Origin: Roseovarius sp. UBA6217
GTDB lineage: Bacteria > Pseudomonadota > Alphaproteobacteria > Rhodobacterales > Rhodobacteraceae
Reading direction: 5' to 3'
DNA length: 23,133 nt
NCBI GenBank assembly: GCA_002421985.1
Contig: DISF01000077.1
Location: forward strand, 1 to 23,133
In this document: in pieces, positions 1 through 7,334 of the stretch
Position numbering within the stretch: the stretch's first letter is position 1
How the letters are laid out: the number at the start of each line of letters is the position of its first letter
The notes under the pieces: generated by a model
Databases searched by the model: none
What the model saw: the letters and a program-made list of their open reading frames with translations, nothing else
Told to the model about the DNA's origin: nothing
Translations under genes and position numbers: made by a program

Positions 1-1
1 A

Positions 2-49
2 ATGGGGCGTAGCCGTCGCATACACATCACGTTGCGAACGGAGGGATGA
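2..49 (+). CDS. 3' end of an unidentified gene cut by the window edge
   Basis: An open frame runs from the left edge to a TGA at 47-49. That stop overlaps the ATG of the next gene (ATGA at 46-49), the same arrangement as most of the following junctions, which is the main reason to believe it. Only about 15 residues are visible (ending RTEG), so no function can be given. It may begin at the ATG at position 2, but more likely continues from outside the window. Confidence 0.35.
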   Translation: MGRSRRIHITLRTEG

Positions 50-333
50 TCTGCGCCTACGAGGCGCTCCCGGAGGACAGGTTCGTTGTGGTCATCCTCG
101 GGACACCGAGCGGTCCGCGCGAACTGCACACCACGCCAATCCATCGGTACGACGAAGCGCTCGCATTCGCGCAGAAGTATGCGCAGTTCATGGAACACCC
201 AATTACCCTCCTGCCTATCACCGCGCGGGAGTACATCGACAGGAACCGCGATGAACTGACGCGCTTGTGGGACCGGCTCAGCCCTGAGGCACGCGCCAAT
301 GCCGTCGCGGCGTACGAGGGGCGGCTGCAATGA
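46..333 (+). CDS. Small hypothetical protein of an accessory element (95 aa)
   Basis: I do not recognise this 95-residue protein. It has no signal peptide or membrane segment. It is a soluble, mildly acidic chain with a probable beta-strand start (RFVVVILGT) and a helical C-terminal half (REYIDRNRDELTRLWDRL). The ATG at 46 overlaps the upstream stop (ATGA), and the purine-rich GGAGGG lies directly before it, too close for an ideal ribosome binding site, so translational coupling is likely. Its own TGA overlaps the ATG of the next gene in the same way. The chain of tiny overlapping genes next to a tRNA with a broken copy suggests a prophage or other integrated element; that role is inference. 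Confidence 0.6.
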   Translation: MICAYEALPEDRFVVVILGTPSGPRELHTTPIHRYDEALAFAQKYAQFMEHPITLLPITAREYIDRNRDELTRLWDRLSPEARANAVAAYEGRLQ

Positions 334-617
334 GACGCGAGGAACCGGAACTGCCATACACCGGCAGGTCATGGGATGAACCACTGCGACGGCGACGTAT
401 CGCGCCGCCCGACCCGGCAGTCACCACCATCGACGGGCGCGGGTTCCGCCGCGAGTCGTCTATCGTCGTGCCGGACACCCGCATCACGACCGACGACAGG
501 GCGAGCGTGGCGCAGCGCAGCGCGGAGGCGGCAGAGGCTCGGCTTGCCGGCATGGACCTTCGCCTGCTCGGTGCCGTGCGCTTGGGGGCGGCGCTCAGGG
601 CGTTGCGGGAGGGGTGA
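330..617 (+). CDS. Small hypothetical Arg-rich protein of an accessory element (95 aa)
   Basis: This is an unrecognised 95-residue protein. It is very rich in arginine (RREEPELPYTGRSWDEPLRRRR at the start) and alanine, with no cysteines, signal peptide or membrane segment. The C-terminal third (about residues 60-95) is likely a basic amphipathic helix, so nucleic-acid or protein binding is conceivable but unproven. The ATG at 330 overlaps the stop of the preceding gene by four bases. Its TGA at 615-617 precedes the ATG at 622 of the next gene by four bases. The overlapping alternative frames in this stretch are long because of high GC; this frame was chosen for its coupling to both neighbours. 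Confidence 0.55.
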   Translation: MRREEPELPYTGRSWDEPLRRRRIAPPDPAVTTIDGRGFRRESSIVVPDTRITTDDRASVAQRSAEAAEARLAGMDLRLLGAVRLGAALRALREG

Positions 618-621
618 CCAC

Positions 622-846
622 ATGCCTGCACCTCGCTCACTTCTCGCCCGCGTCAAGCGACTGGAGCGCGGACGCGAATCCCCGGCGCTCGCGTACCTGG
701 GGGGCGACGAGTTTGAGCAGCAAGTCCGCGCTGACGTGGAGTCCGGCAAGCTCGACCGCATCGACATGCTGGGCGAGAACGGTGACGGCGGCGTGCTCGC
801 CTGCCTCAAGCGGTGGACCCGCGAAAAGGTGTGGCTGGGACGATGA
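622..846 (+). CDS. Small hypothetical protein of an accessory element (74 aa)
   Basis: This 74-residue protein starts with a basic helix (LLARVKRLERGRE) and continues with an acidic middle (GGDEFEQQVRADVESGKLDRIDML) ending in a tryptophan-containing tail. The start at 622 is chosen because a strong GGGAGGGG sequence sits about nine bases upstream. The frame stays open further upstream, but that part overlaps the previous gene. The general pattern (LLxRVxxLE ... DxGKxDRxDM) reminds me of small proteins found in alphaproteobacterial phage and mobile regions, but I cannot name a family. Its stop overlaps the next ATG (ATGA at 843-846). Confidence 0.55.
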   Translation: MPAPRSLLARVKRLERGRESPALAYLGGDEFEQQVRADVESGKLDRIDMLGENGDGGVLACLKRWTREKVWLGR

Positions 847-1235
847 TGGAGGAACCGCCGTGGTTGGCGGCGTGGAAGCGTGGCGAGACAGCACCCCCAG
901 CCCCGGCGCAGCGCCCCGTGCAGCCGCGAACCGGGGTGGCTCAGGGGTTAGGGGGCGGCAGTACCCACACTGGCCCTGTGCCGCCAGCTATGCCGCGCCG
1001 CAGGGGTGGCCGCTGGGACACCGGCTTTGAAGAACCGGAGCCGTGGGCATGGGATGGCGGCGCGCGAAGGGAGGCGGTGTTGGACACTGACCACATGCCG
1101 CCGCGCATCGTCCGTCGCGTCGGTTGGCGGGTTTGTATGAAGTGCGGCGCACCATACTGGTCGGACGATGTGGTCAAGATCAGGATGTGCAGCGACTGCA
1201 AAGCTCCGTCTGCGGGGCTGAGACGAACACCGTAG
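843..1235 (+). CDS. Zinc-ribbon-like hypothetical protein (130 aa), last gene of the accessory run
   Basis: The predicted protein has 130 residues starting at the ATG at 843, which overlaps the upstream stop (ATGA); an ATG at 846 is an equally good in-frame start. The first ~80 residues are Pro/Gly/Arg-rich and probably disordered. The C-terminal ~40 residues carry a four-cysteine ribbon, CMKCGAPYW followed by CSDCK (CxxC, about 14 residues, CxxC), typical of small zinc-binding domains in nucleic-acid-associated proteins. No specific family is recognised. It is the last gene before the repeat-bearing gap and the tRNA, a place where recombination directionality or regulatory proteins are sometimes found; that role is speculation. 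Confidence 0.55.
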   Translation: MMEEPPWLAAWKRGETAPPAPAQRPVQPRTGVAQGLGGGSTHTGPVPPAMPRRRGGRWDTGFEEPEPWAWDGGARREAVLDTDHMPPRIVRRVGWRVCMKCGAPYWSDDVVKIRMCSDCKAPSAGLRRTP

Positions 1236-1484
1236 CTGTAGCGCCAAGGAATGGCAGAGCTACAGCACGCGGCCTTGCCAGCCGCGCGAGCTACAGGAAA
1301 CCGACGCTCGTTAAACCATCGGTCCCAGCCGTCAGCGGTGCTCCTTCGCTGCTCGCAACGGTAGGCGCCTCGGGACATGGGTTCCGGGGCGCTTTCGTGA
1401 GCGTGCTACAAAGCTGCTACAAGTTGCGCGCTAGGACCGAATCGCGTCACCCCCGCACCGCCAGCTTGTAGCGCACTTGTAGCA
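1231..1484. repeat. Cluster of GCTACA/TGTAGC words beside the tRNA attachment site
   Basis: At least seven short words of one family lie in this gene-free stretch. GTAGC at 1232-1236 and TGTAGC at 1237-1242 are tandem. GCTACAG occurs at 1259-1265 and 1290-1296, GCTACAA at 1405-1411 and 1416-1422, and TTGTAGC at 1466-1472 and 1477-1483. The last two pairs face each other, each with 11-base spacing (one helical turn), making an imperfect 20-bp inverted repeat. The copies at 1236-1242 and 1259-1265 also face each other. The position next to a tRNA with a split copy suggests arm-type integrase or excisionase sites. No gene is seen from 1236 to 1529. Confidence 0.6.
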
Positions 1485-1529
1485 GGGTTTTGCGGACGGA
1501 ACTGAACGACACTAACATATTGTTTTTAT

Positions 1530-1617
1530 TGGCGGAAGGGGTGGGATTCGAACCCACGGATGCTTGCACATCGGCGGTTTTCAAGACCGCTGCAATCGAC
1601 CACTCTGCCACCCTTCC
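1530..1617 (-). tRNA. tRNA-Ser (UGA)
   Basis: This is a complete minus-strand tRNA gene. The acceptor stem GGAAGGG (from 1617) pairs with CCCTTCC, followed by discriminator G and an encoded CCA (1530-1532). The anticodon stem GCGGT/ACCGC encloses loop CTTGAAA, anticodon TGA. A long variable arm (GATG ... CATC) is typical of class II serine tRNAs, and the T arm is GTGGG-TTCGAAT-CCCAC. It reads UCA codons (and other UCN by wobble). Its 5' half is repeated 48 bp away at 1625-1666. Confidence 0.97.
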
Positions 1618-1624
1618 GTCGTTA

Positions 1625-1666
1625 GTTTTCAAGACCGGAGCAATCGACCACTCTGCCACCCTTCCG
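1625..1666 (-). repeat. Partial second copy of the tRNA-Ser 5' half (attachment-site scar)
   Basis: This 42-base stretch matches 1577-1618 with two mismatches. It reproduces the acceptor 5' strand, D arm, anticodon 5' stem and anticodon loop of the adjacent tRNA-Ser, then breaks off at the second base after the loop (TCTTGAAAAC then TAACGA). The two mismatches fall at the base of the anticodon stem (CTCCGG here, CAGCGG in the intact copy). The copy could not fold as a tRNA by itself. A short direct repeat of the tRNA 5' part ending in the anticodon loop is what site-specific integration into that loop leaves behind. Confidence 0.85.
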
Positions 1667-1791
1667 CATCGCCGCGACCGCACGGGTGCGCGCGCGTGGC
1701 TGTGCCTTAACGGCGTGCGCGCGATTCTGAAAGTGCTGTTGCATGATGGCGGGCCGCTTCGTGGAAATCCGCGCAGGGCCGGGCTGGGCGC

Positions 1792-1820
1792 TTTTCACGC
1801 CGCGCGGGACAGGCTAGAGT
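1792..1820 (+). promoter_or_regulatory. Possible sigma-70-type promoter for the SPOR-dac-tmk run
   Basis: TTTTCA (1792-1797) and TAGAGT (1815-1820) are separated by 17 bases; each matches four of six consensus positions. It would give a leader of about 50 bases before the chosen ATG at 1880. It is found by eye only. Confidence 0.35.
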
Positions 1821-1879
1821 GCGCCGCAATGAGGCGGACGACGACAAGTTCGCGCGGTGCTCGGGGCGAGAGGCATGGC

Positions 1880-2761
1880 ATGGGACGAGTGACACGAGGC
1901 GGCAACGCGGTGCGCGGCCTGGTGCTGGTGGCGGGGGGGCTGCTGGTATCGGGATGCGACGAGAGCGGCAATTTCACCCTGCTTCAGCCGCAGGCGGGCG
2001 GGGCAAGCGCGGCGGCGGCGGGGGATGGTCCGCGCGCGACGCGGCTGGTCGAGCGCGATGTCGAGGCCCCCGATGTGTTTCAGGCAACCGATATGGGGCT
2101 CTGGGACGGGCGGCCCTCGCTGGGGGGCGTCTGGGTGGCGCATCCGGACGTGGCCGAGCCCGAGCGCGTCATCATCCGCAACACCGCTGACGGCAAGTTC
2201 GTCATCGGCGCGCTCTTCCGGCGTCAGCGCGAGGTGCCGGGACCGGCGTTTCAGGTCTCGTCGGATGCGGCCTCGGCGCTGGGGCTGATCGCGGGATCGC
2301 CGCAACAGCTCAACGTGACCGCGCTGCGCCGCGAGCAGGCCCCGGCCGACGATGCCGCGACAGCCGGGGATGCGGCGGCGCAGGATATCGCGCCCGCGCC
2401 CGAAGTCGTGGCCAGCGATCTTGGCCCGGAGGCCGGGGCCGCAATCGAGGCGGCGGAAGCGGCAGAGACCGCAAAAGCCGCCGCGCCCGCCGCGCCCGCC
2501 CCAAGGCCGGAGCGCGCCGCCGCGTCGTTTGCCAAGCCCTACGTGCAGGTGGGCATCTTCAGCGTCGAGGAGAACGCCCGCAATACCGCCACCGCGCTGC
2601 GGCAGGCGGGCATGGTGCCCACGGTGCTCGATCAGAGTTCGCAGGGCAAACGCTTCTGGCGGGTGGTGGTGGGGCCTGCGGCCTCTGCCTCTGATCGCGC
2701 CGCCGTGCTGAAAAAGATCAAGGGGATCGGATTTGCCGATGCCTATCCGGTGACCAACTGA
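1880..2761 (+). CDS. SPOR-domain lipoprotein
   Basis: This is a 293-residue envelope protein. The N-terminus is a lipoprotein signal peptide: basic start, hydrophobic GLVLVAGGLLV, lipobox VSGC with Cys26 as the lipidation site. The middle holds a conserved-looking globular segment (about 60-140) and an Ala/Pro/Glu-rich linker. Residues 220-293 form a SPOR domain (PYVQVGIFSVEENA ... FWRVVVGP ... ADAYPVT), a family that binds denuded peptidoglycan glycan strands at the division septum. The ATG at 1880 is chosen because GAGAGG lies seven bases upstream and the signal peptide starts there; an upstream in-frame ATG at 1829 would sit almost at the predicted transcript start. The next gene, a DD-carboxypeptidase, follows after 15 bases, so a joint role in septal or cell-wall remodelling is likely. 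Confidence 0.88.
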   Translation: MGRVTRGGNAVRGLVLVAGGLLVSGCDESGNFTLLQPQAGGASAAAAGDGPRATRLVERDVEAPDVFQATDMGLWDGRPSLGGVWVAHPDVAEPERVIIRNTADGKFVIGALFRRQREVPGPAFQVSSDAASALGLIAGSPQQLNVTALRREQAPADDAATAGDAAAQDIAPAPEVVASDLGPEAGAAIEAAEAAETAKAAAPAAPAPRPERAAASFAKPYVQVGIFSVEENARNTATALRQAGMVPTVLDQSSQGKRFWRVVVGPAASASDRAAVLKKIKGIGFADAYPVTN

Positions 2762-2776
2762 ACGGGGGATGCGGTG

Positions 2777-3940
2777 ATGATATTCATGCAGGGCTGTCTG
2801 GCGGCGCTCATCGCGCTGGGCCTCGCGGCCCCGGCTCTGGCCTTCGAGACGAGCGCGCGGGCGGCCTATGTGGTCGATGCGACAACCGGCACGGTGCTTT
2901 TGAGCAAGAATGCCGACACGCCCTTGCCGCCTGCGTCCATGTCCAAGCTGATGACGCTCTACGTTGCCTTCGAGGCGGTGCGCGATGGCCGCCTGTCGCT
3001 TGACGAGCGGCTGCCGGTGTCGAAGCACGCGATGAGCTATGGTGGCTCGACCATGTTTCTCGACACCAACGACCGGGTGCGCGTCGAGGATCTGTTGCGC
3101 GGGATCATCGTTCTGTCGGGCAATGATGCCTGCGCGGTGATCGCCGAGGCGCTCAGCCCAGACGGCACCGAGGCGGGCTTTGCCCGCTACATGACGCAGC
3201 GCGCGCAGGCCCTTGGCATGACCAGTTCGGTATTCAGGAATTCCAATGGCTGGCCCGCCGAGGGGCATGTGATGTCGATGCGCGATCTCGGCCTTCTGTC
3301 GCGGCGGATCATCGAGGATTTCCCCGAATTCTACCCGATGTTCGCAGAGACGGAATTCCGCTTTGACGGGCGCGCGCCTGCCAATATCTACAACCGCAAT
3401 CCGCTTCTCGGCCTCGGGATCGGGGCCGACGGGCTCAAGACCGGGCATACGCAGGCGGCGGGCTTCGGGCTTGTCGGATCGGCTGTGCAGGGCGAGCGGC
3501 GGGTGATCTTTGCCATCACCGGGCTTGACAGCGCCGCCGCGCGCGCCCGCGAATCCGAGGCGATCATCAACTGGGCGTTCCGGCATTTCGCGCGCAAGAC
3601 GGTGTTGCGCGCGGGCGAGGTGGTGGCGCGCGCGCCGGTCTGGATGGGCGAGGCGGGCGAGGTCGGGCTTGCGCCGGCCGCCGATGTCGAGACGCTCTTG
3701 CCGGTGCTCGACAGCGCGCGGCTGGCGGCGCAGGTGGTCTATATCGGCCCGGTCCGCGCGCCCGTGGCCAAGGGTGATCCGCTGGCCGAGCTGGTGCTTG
3801 CGCCCGAGGGGCTGCCCGAGACGCGGGTGCCGCTGGTGGCGACCGAGGCGGTGGCGCCGGGCGGGTTCATGACGCGGCTGCGCGTGGTGGCGGGGCAGGT
3901 GCTGGAGCGATTGCGCGAGGGCCCCGAGGGGGCCACTTGA
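2777..3940 (+). CDS. D-alanyl-D-alanine carboxypeptidase (PBP5/6 family)
   Basis: This is a 387-residue serine-type DD-carboxypeptidase that removes the terminal D-Ala of peptidoglycan pentapeptides in the periplasm. The signal peptide (hydrophobic LAALIALGLAAPALA, cleavage before FETSA) is followed by the penicillin-binding fold with all three active-site motifs: SMSK (Ser54, Lys57), SGN (114-116) and KTG (221-223). The last ~120 residues match a PBP5 C-terminal beta domain and end in an amphipathic helix (MTRLRVVAGQVLERL) that would anchor it to the inner membrane. The ATG at 2777 is preceded by GGGGG at about eight bases; a GTG three bases earlier is possible. It lies 15 bases after the SPOR lipoprotein, and its stop overlaps the tmk start. 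Confidence 0.93.
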   Translation: MIFMQGCLAALIALGLAAPALAFETSARAAYVVDATTGTVLLSKNADTPLPPASMSKLMTLYVAFEAVRDGRLSLDERLPVSKHAMSYGGSTMFLDTNDRVRVEDLLRGIIVLSGNDACAVIAEALSPDGTEAGFARYMTQRAQALGMTSSVFRNSNGWPAEGHVMSMRDLGLLSRRIIEDFPEFYPMFAETEFRFDGRAPANIYNRNPLLGLGIGADGLKTGHTQAAGFGLVGSAVQGERRVIFAITGLDSAAARARESEAIINWAFRHFARKTVLRAGEVVARAPVWMGEAGEVGLAPAADVETLLPVLDSARLAAQVVYIGPVRAPVAKGDPLAELVLAPEGLPETRVPLVATEAVAPGGFMTRLRVVAGQVLERLREGPEGAT

Positions 3941-4563
3941 GCGGGCGGGGCCTCTTCATCAGTTTCGAGGGAATCGACGGCTCGGGCAAGTCCACGCAGG
4001 CGCGGCTCCTGGCCGAGGCGTTGCGCGAGGCGGGCCGCGAGGTGGTGCTCACGCGTGAGCCGGGCGGCAGCGCGGGGGCCGAAGAGATTCGCAAGCTGCT
4101 GCTGACGGGCGCGGGGGATCGCTGGTCGCCCGAGACCGAAGTGCTGCTTTTTACCGCCGCGCGGCGCGATCATCTGGAACGGGTGATCGCGCCCGCGCTG
4201 GCGCGGGGCGCGGTGGTGATCTGCGACCGTTTTGCCGACAGCACGCGGGTTTATCAAGGCGTGGGGCGCGCCGATCTGCGCCCGCTGGTGGACGGTCTGC
4301 ACGCGATGATGATCGGGCAGGAGCCTGATCTGACGGTGCTCATCGACATCGCGCCCGAGGCCGGGCTGGCGCGCGCCGCCGAGCGTGGCGGTGGCGAGGC
4401 GCGGTTCGAGTCGTTCGGGCCGGGCTTGCAGGAACGCCTTCGCGCCGGGTTCCTCGCGCTGGCCGCAGAGCATCCCGCGCGGTTCGTGGTGATCGACGGC
4501 GCGCGCGCGATCGAGGCGGTGGCCGCCGATGTCGCCCGCGCGGTCGAGGCCCGGCTGGCATGA
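3937..4563 (+). CDS. tmk: Thymidylate kinase (dTMP kinase)
   Basis: This enzyme phosphorylates dTMP to dTDP with ATP in the cytoplasm, an essential step of dTTP supply. The 208-residue length is normal. The P-loop GIDGSGKST (12-20) opens the protein. The TREPGG substrate motif follows, and DRFADST (from Asp97) is the family's DR[YF]xxS signature. The start is TTG at 3937, overlapping the TGA of the carboxypeptidase gene (TTGA). No ATG is available before the P-loop, so translational coupling is probable. Its own stop overlaps the holB start (ATGA). Pairing tmk with holB is a widespread arrangement. Confidence 0.96.
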   Translation: MSGRGLFISFEGIDGSGKSTQARLLAEALREAGREVVLTREPGGSAGAEEIRKLLLTGAGDRWSPETEVLLFTAARRDHLERVIAPALARGAVVICDRFADSTRVYQGVGRADLRPLVDGLHAMMIGQEPDLTVLIDIAPEAGLARAAERGGGEARFESFGPGLQERLRAGFLALAAEHPARFVVIDGARAIEAVAADVARAVEARLA

Positions 4564-5720
4564 GCGGCGACACCCTGCCAGAGCCGGACCGCGCCGAGGG
4601 TGCGCCGCACCCGCGCGAGACCGCGCGGCTGTTCGGGCAGGAGGCGGCAGAGGCCGCGTTTCTCGACGCCCATGCCTCGGGGCGGTTGCACCACGCCTGG
4701 ATGCTGACCGGGCCGCGCGGGGTGGGCAAGGCCACGCTTGCCTGGCGCATCGCGCGGTTCCTGCTGGCGCAGGGCGGGGCGCAGGAGGATGGCCTTTTCG
4801 GTGCGCCGCCCCCGCCTGTGAGCCTTGAGGTGGACCCCGAGCACCCCGTGGCGCGGCGGATGCGGGCGCTGTCGGAGCCGGGGCTGTTCCTGCTTCGGCG
4901 GGGGGGACAGGGGACGACAGAGCGCGAGCGCGAAAAGGCTTCTGCTGAGGGACGGTTCTCGAATGACATCCGGGTGCATGATGTCCGTGACCTGGGACGG
5001 TTCATCCACTTGTCTGCCGCCGATGGCGGGCGGCGGGTGGTGATCGTGGATGCCGCCGACGAGCTGAACACGCAGGCCGCCAACGCGCTTCTCAAGATGC
5101 TCGAAGAGCCGCCCGCGCGCACGGTGATGCTCTTGGTCGCGCATCAGCCGTCAAGCCTGTTGCCGACGATCCGCTCGCGCTGCCGGATGCTGCGGCTGGC
5201 ACCCTTGGGGCCGCAGGACATGGCCCGCGCGCTGGAGGCGGCGGGGATCGGCCCCGGCGATGACCCGGCCGCCGCCGCGGCGCTCTCTGAGCTGGCGGCG
5301 GGATCGGTGGGCGCGGCGGTGCGGCTCGTGACGCTGGATGGTGTGGCGCTTTATGCCGAGATCGTGGCGCTGATGGAGAGCCTGCCCCGGCTTGACCGCG
5401 CGCGCGCGCTGCGCCTTGCCGACAGCGCAGCGCAGCGCGGGGCCGAGGCGCGGCGCGACCTTTTGTTCTCGCTCTTTGATCTGTTTCTTGCCCGCCTCGC
5501 GCGGACCGGGGCCACCGGCACCCCCCCCGCGACCGAGGCCACCCCCGGCGAGGCCGCCCTTTTGTCGCGGCTAGCCCCCGATGCGGGGTGCGCGCGCGCC
5601 TGGGCGCAAACCGCCGAAGACGTGGGGGCGCGGGCGCGTCACGGGCTGGCGGTCAATCTTGACCCCGCCGCGCTTGTCCTAGATACCGTGCTCAGGATGA
5701 CACAGACCGCCGGGGGCTGA
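4560..5720 (+). CDS. holB: DNA polymerase III subunit delta' (clamp loader)
   Basis: This 386-residue AAA+ subunit of the clamp-loader complex helps load the beta clamp onto primed DNA. The Walker A-like loop GPRGVGKAT is at 51-59. The core segment DAADELNTQAANALLKMLEE and the sensor region (TIRSRCRMLRL) are typical of HolB. The protein is longer than the E. coli one (334 aa), partly through an insertion around residues 95-145 and an Ala/Pro/Thr-rich linker near residue 320. That linker is encoded by a run of eight C bases (5521-5528), a possible slippage site. The ATG overlaps the tmk stop by four bases; tatD begins 21 bases after its stop. Confidence 0.94.
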   Translation: MSGDTLPEPDRAEGAPHPRETARLFGQEAAEAAFLDAHASGRLHHAWMLTGPRGVGKATLAWRIARFLLAQGGAQEDGLFGAPPPPVSLEVDPEHPVARRMRALSEPGLFLLRRGGQGTTEREREKASAEGRFSNDIRVHDVRDLGRFIHLSAADGGRRVVIVDAADELNTQAANALLKMLEEPPARTVMLLVAHQPSSLLPTIRSRCRMLRLAPLGPQDMARALEAAGIGPGDDPAAAAALSELAAGSVGAAVRLVTLDGVALYAEIVALMESLPRLDRARALRLADSAAQRGAEARRDLLFSLFDLFLARLARTGATGTPPATEATPGEAALLSRLAPDAGCARAWAQTAEDVGARARHGLAVNLDPAALVLDTVLRMTQTAGG

Positions 5721-5741
5721 CCCGGCCCGCGCGGGGGACGC

Positions 5742-6533
5742 ATGAGCACCGATATCCGCATAACCGACAGCCATTGCCACCTTGATTTTCCCGATTTCGA
5801 CGGCGAGCGTGACGCGATCATCGACCGGGCGCGCGCGTCGGGGGTGCACCGGATGGTGACGATCTGCACGCGGCTGCGGCAGGAGCCTCAGGTGCGCGCG
5901 ATCGCCGAGACCTATCAAGGCGTGTTCTACGCCGCAGGCACCCACCCGATGAGCGCCGCAGAGGAGCCGATGGCGACGGTTGACGAATTGGTGGCGCTTG
6001 CCGCGCATCCCAGGTTTGTCGGTATCGGCGAGACCGGCCTTGATTACCACTACACCGCCGAGAGCGCCGAGCTGCAGCAGAAAAGCCTGCGTATCCATAT
6101 CGCGGCGGCTCAGGAAACCGGGCTGCCGCTGATCATCCATGCGCGCGACGCGGATGAGGACATGGCCCGGATCCTCACCGAAGAGTTCAGGAACGCCCCC
6201 TATACCTGCGTGATGCATTGCTTTTCCTCGGGGGCGGGGCTGGCGCGGGCGGCGCTCGATCTGGGGTTTTACCTGTCGATGTCGGGGATCGCGACATTCC
6301 CGCGCAGCCAAGACTTGCGTGATATTTTCGCGAGCGCCCCGGTGGAGCGCATTCTGGTGGAGACCGACGCCCCCTATCTCGCACCGCCCCCCCATCGCGG
6401 GCGGCGCAACGAGCCGGGCTATACGCGGCACACCGCGCAGAAGGGGGCGGAGGTCTTTGGCATGGAGTTTGCGGAGTTCGCCGCGCAGCTTGAGGCCAAT
6501 TTCGAGCGGTTGTTTACCAAGGCGGTGCTGTGA
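5742..6533 (+). CDS. tatD: TatD-family metal-dependent hydrolase/deoxyribonuclease
   Basis: This 263-residue TIM-barrel hydrolase belongs to the TatD/YcfH family, whose members are Mg-dependent 3'-5' nucleases. All expected metal ligands are present: His11 and His13 in DSHCHLDF, Glu97 in IGETGLDYH, His133 in IIHARDAD, His159 in VMHCFSS, and Asp209 in VETDAPYLAP. The start ATG at 5742 follows GGGGGACGC and gives the usual N-terminus just before DSHCH. It sits between holB and a metallo-beta-lactamase-fold gene; this trio is often conserved in alphaproteobacteria. Position next to holB fits the YcfH-type branch. The exact substrate is not predictable from sequence. Confidence 0.94.
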   Translation: MSTDIRITDSHCHLDFPDFDGERDAIIDRARASGVHRMVTICTRLRQEPQVRAIAETYQGVFYAAGTHPMSAAEEPMATVDELVALAAHPRFVGIGETGLDYHYTAESAELQQKSLRIHIAAAQETGLPLIIHARDADEDMARILTEEFRNAPYTCVMHCFSSGAGLARAALDLGFYLSMSGIATFPRSQDLRDIFASAPVERILVETDAPYLAPPPHRGRRNEPGYTRHTAQKGAEVFGMEFAEFAAQLEANFERLFTKAVL

Positions 6534-7330
6534 TGGGCGAATTGCGCTTTACCATTCTCGGCTGTGGATCGTCGGGCGGCGTGCCGCGCCTTGGCGGGCA
6601 TTGGGGCGCGTGCGACCCTGAAAACCCGCGCAACACGCGGCGCCGCTGTTCCATGCTGATCGAGCGCGAGAGTGACGGCGGCACCACCCGCGTGCTCATC
6701 GACAGCACGCCCGACCTGCGCGCGCAGCTTCTTGACGCGGGCATCGGCACGCTGGATGCGGTGGCCTATACGCATGCCCATGCCGATCATGTTCACGGGA
6801 TCGACGATCTGCGGATGATCGTCTTCAACATGCGCGCGCGCCTGCCCGTCTGGGCCGATGGCGATACGCAAAACTCGCTCTATTCCCGCTTTGGCTATGC
6901 CTTTACCCAGCCCGAGGACAGCCCCTATCCGCCGATCCTCGACATGCACACGATCGACGGGCCTTTCACCGTCGAGGGCGCGGGCGGCGCGATCACGCTG
7001 ACGCCTTTCAAGGTGAGCCACGGCAGTATCGACGCGCTCGGCTTTCGGGTGGCGGGGCTGGCCTATCTGCCCGACGTGGTGGAGATCCCCGAGCCGGTCT
7101 GGCCCGTGCTTGAAGGGCTGGATTGCTGGGTGGTTGATGCGCTGCGGCGCACGCCGCACCCCACCCACGCGCATCTCGACCTGGCGCTGGAATGGATCGC
7201 GCGCGCGGCCCCGCGCCGTGCCGTGCTCACCAACATGCATATCGACATGGATTACGCAACCGTCGAGGCGGAGACGCCCGAGCATGTCACCCCCGCCTAT
7301 GACGGGATGGTGATCCGCTACCCGGTCTGA
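6533..7330 (+). CDS. PhnP-like metallo-beta-lactamase-fold hydrolase
   Basis: This 265-residue protein has the metallo-beta-lactamase fold. The N-terminus FTILGCGSSGGVPR is typical of the PhnP/RNase Z-like branch. The zinc motif THAHADH contains His81, His83, Asp85 and His86; further candidate ligands are SHG (near 163), DALRRTPHPTH and the conserved TNMHIDMDY near the C-terminus. PhnP itself is a phosphoribosyl cyclic phosphodiesterase of phosphonate metabolism, but no phn genes are present here and the tatD neighbourhood is more housekeeping-like, so the substrate is uncertain. The ATG at 6533 shares one base with the tatD stop (TGATG); a GTG at 6530 would give a four-base overlap instead. 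Confidence 0.88.
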   Translation: MGELRFTILGCGSSGGVPRLGGHWGACDPENPRNTRRRCSMLIERESDGGTTRVLIDSTPDLRAQLLDAGIGTLDAVAYTHAHADHVHGIDDLRMIVFNMRARLPVWADGDTQNSLYSRFGYAFTQPEDSPYPPILDMHTIDGPFTVEGAGGAITLTPFKVSHGSIDALGFRVAGLAYLPDVVEIPEPVWPVLEGLDCWVVDALRRTPHPTHAHLDLALEWIARAAPRRAVLTNMHIDMDYATVEAETPEHVTPAYDGMVIRYPV

Positions 7331-7334
7331 GCGG

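Noticed and set aside
1447..1683. Small minus-strand protein containing GRVAEWSIA repeats
   Set aside because: This is the translation of the tRNA-Ser and its partial copy, a common spurious annotation.
1490..1879. Long N-terminal extension of the SPOR lipoprotein
   Set aside because: It would start across the antisense tRNA; the lipoprotein signal peptide and ribosome binding site support 1880.
1814..3586. Minus-strand open frame of 590 codons opposite the SPOR and carboxypeptidase genes
   Set aside because: The motifs of both plus-strand genes are decisive, and the minus product is Arg/His-rich without recognisable domains.
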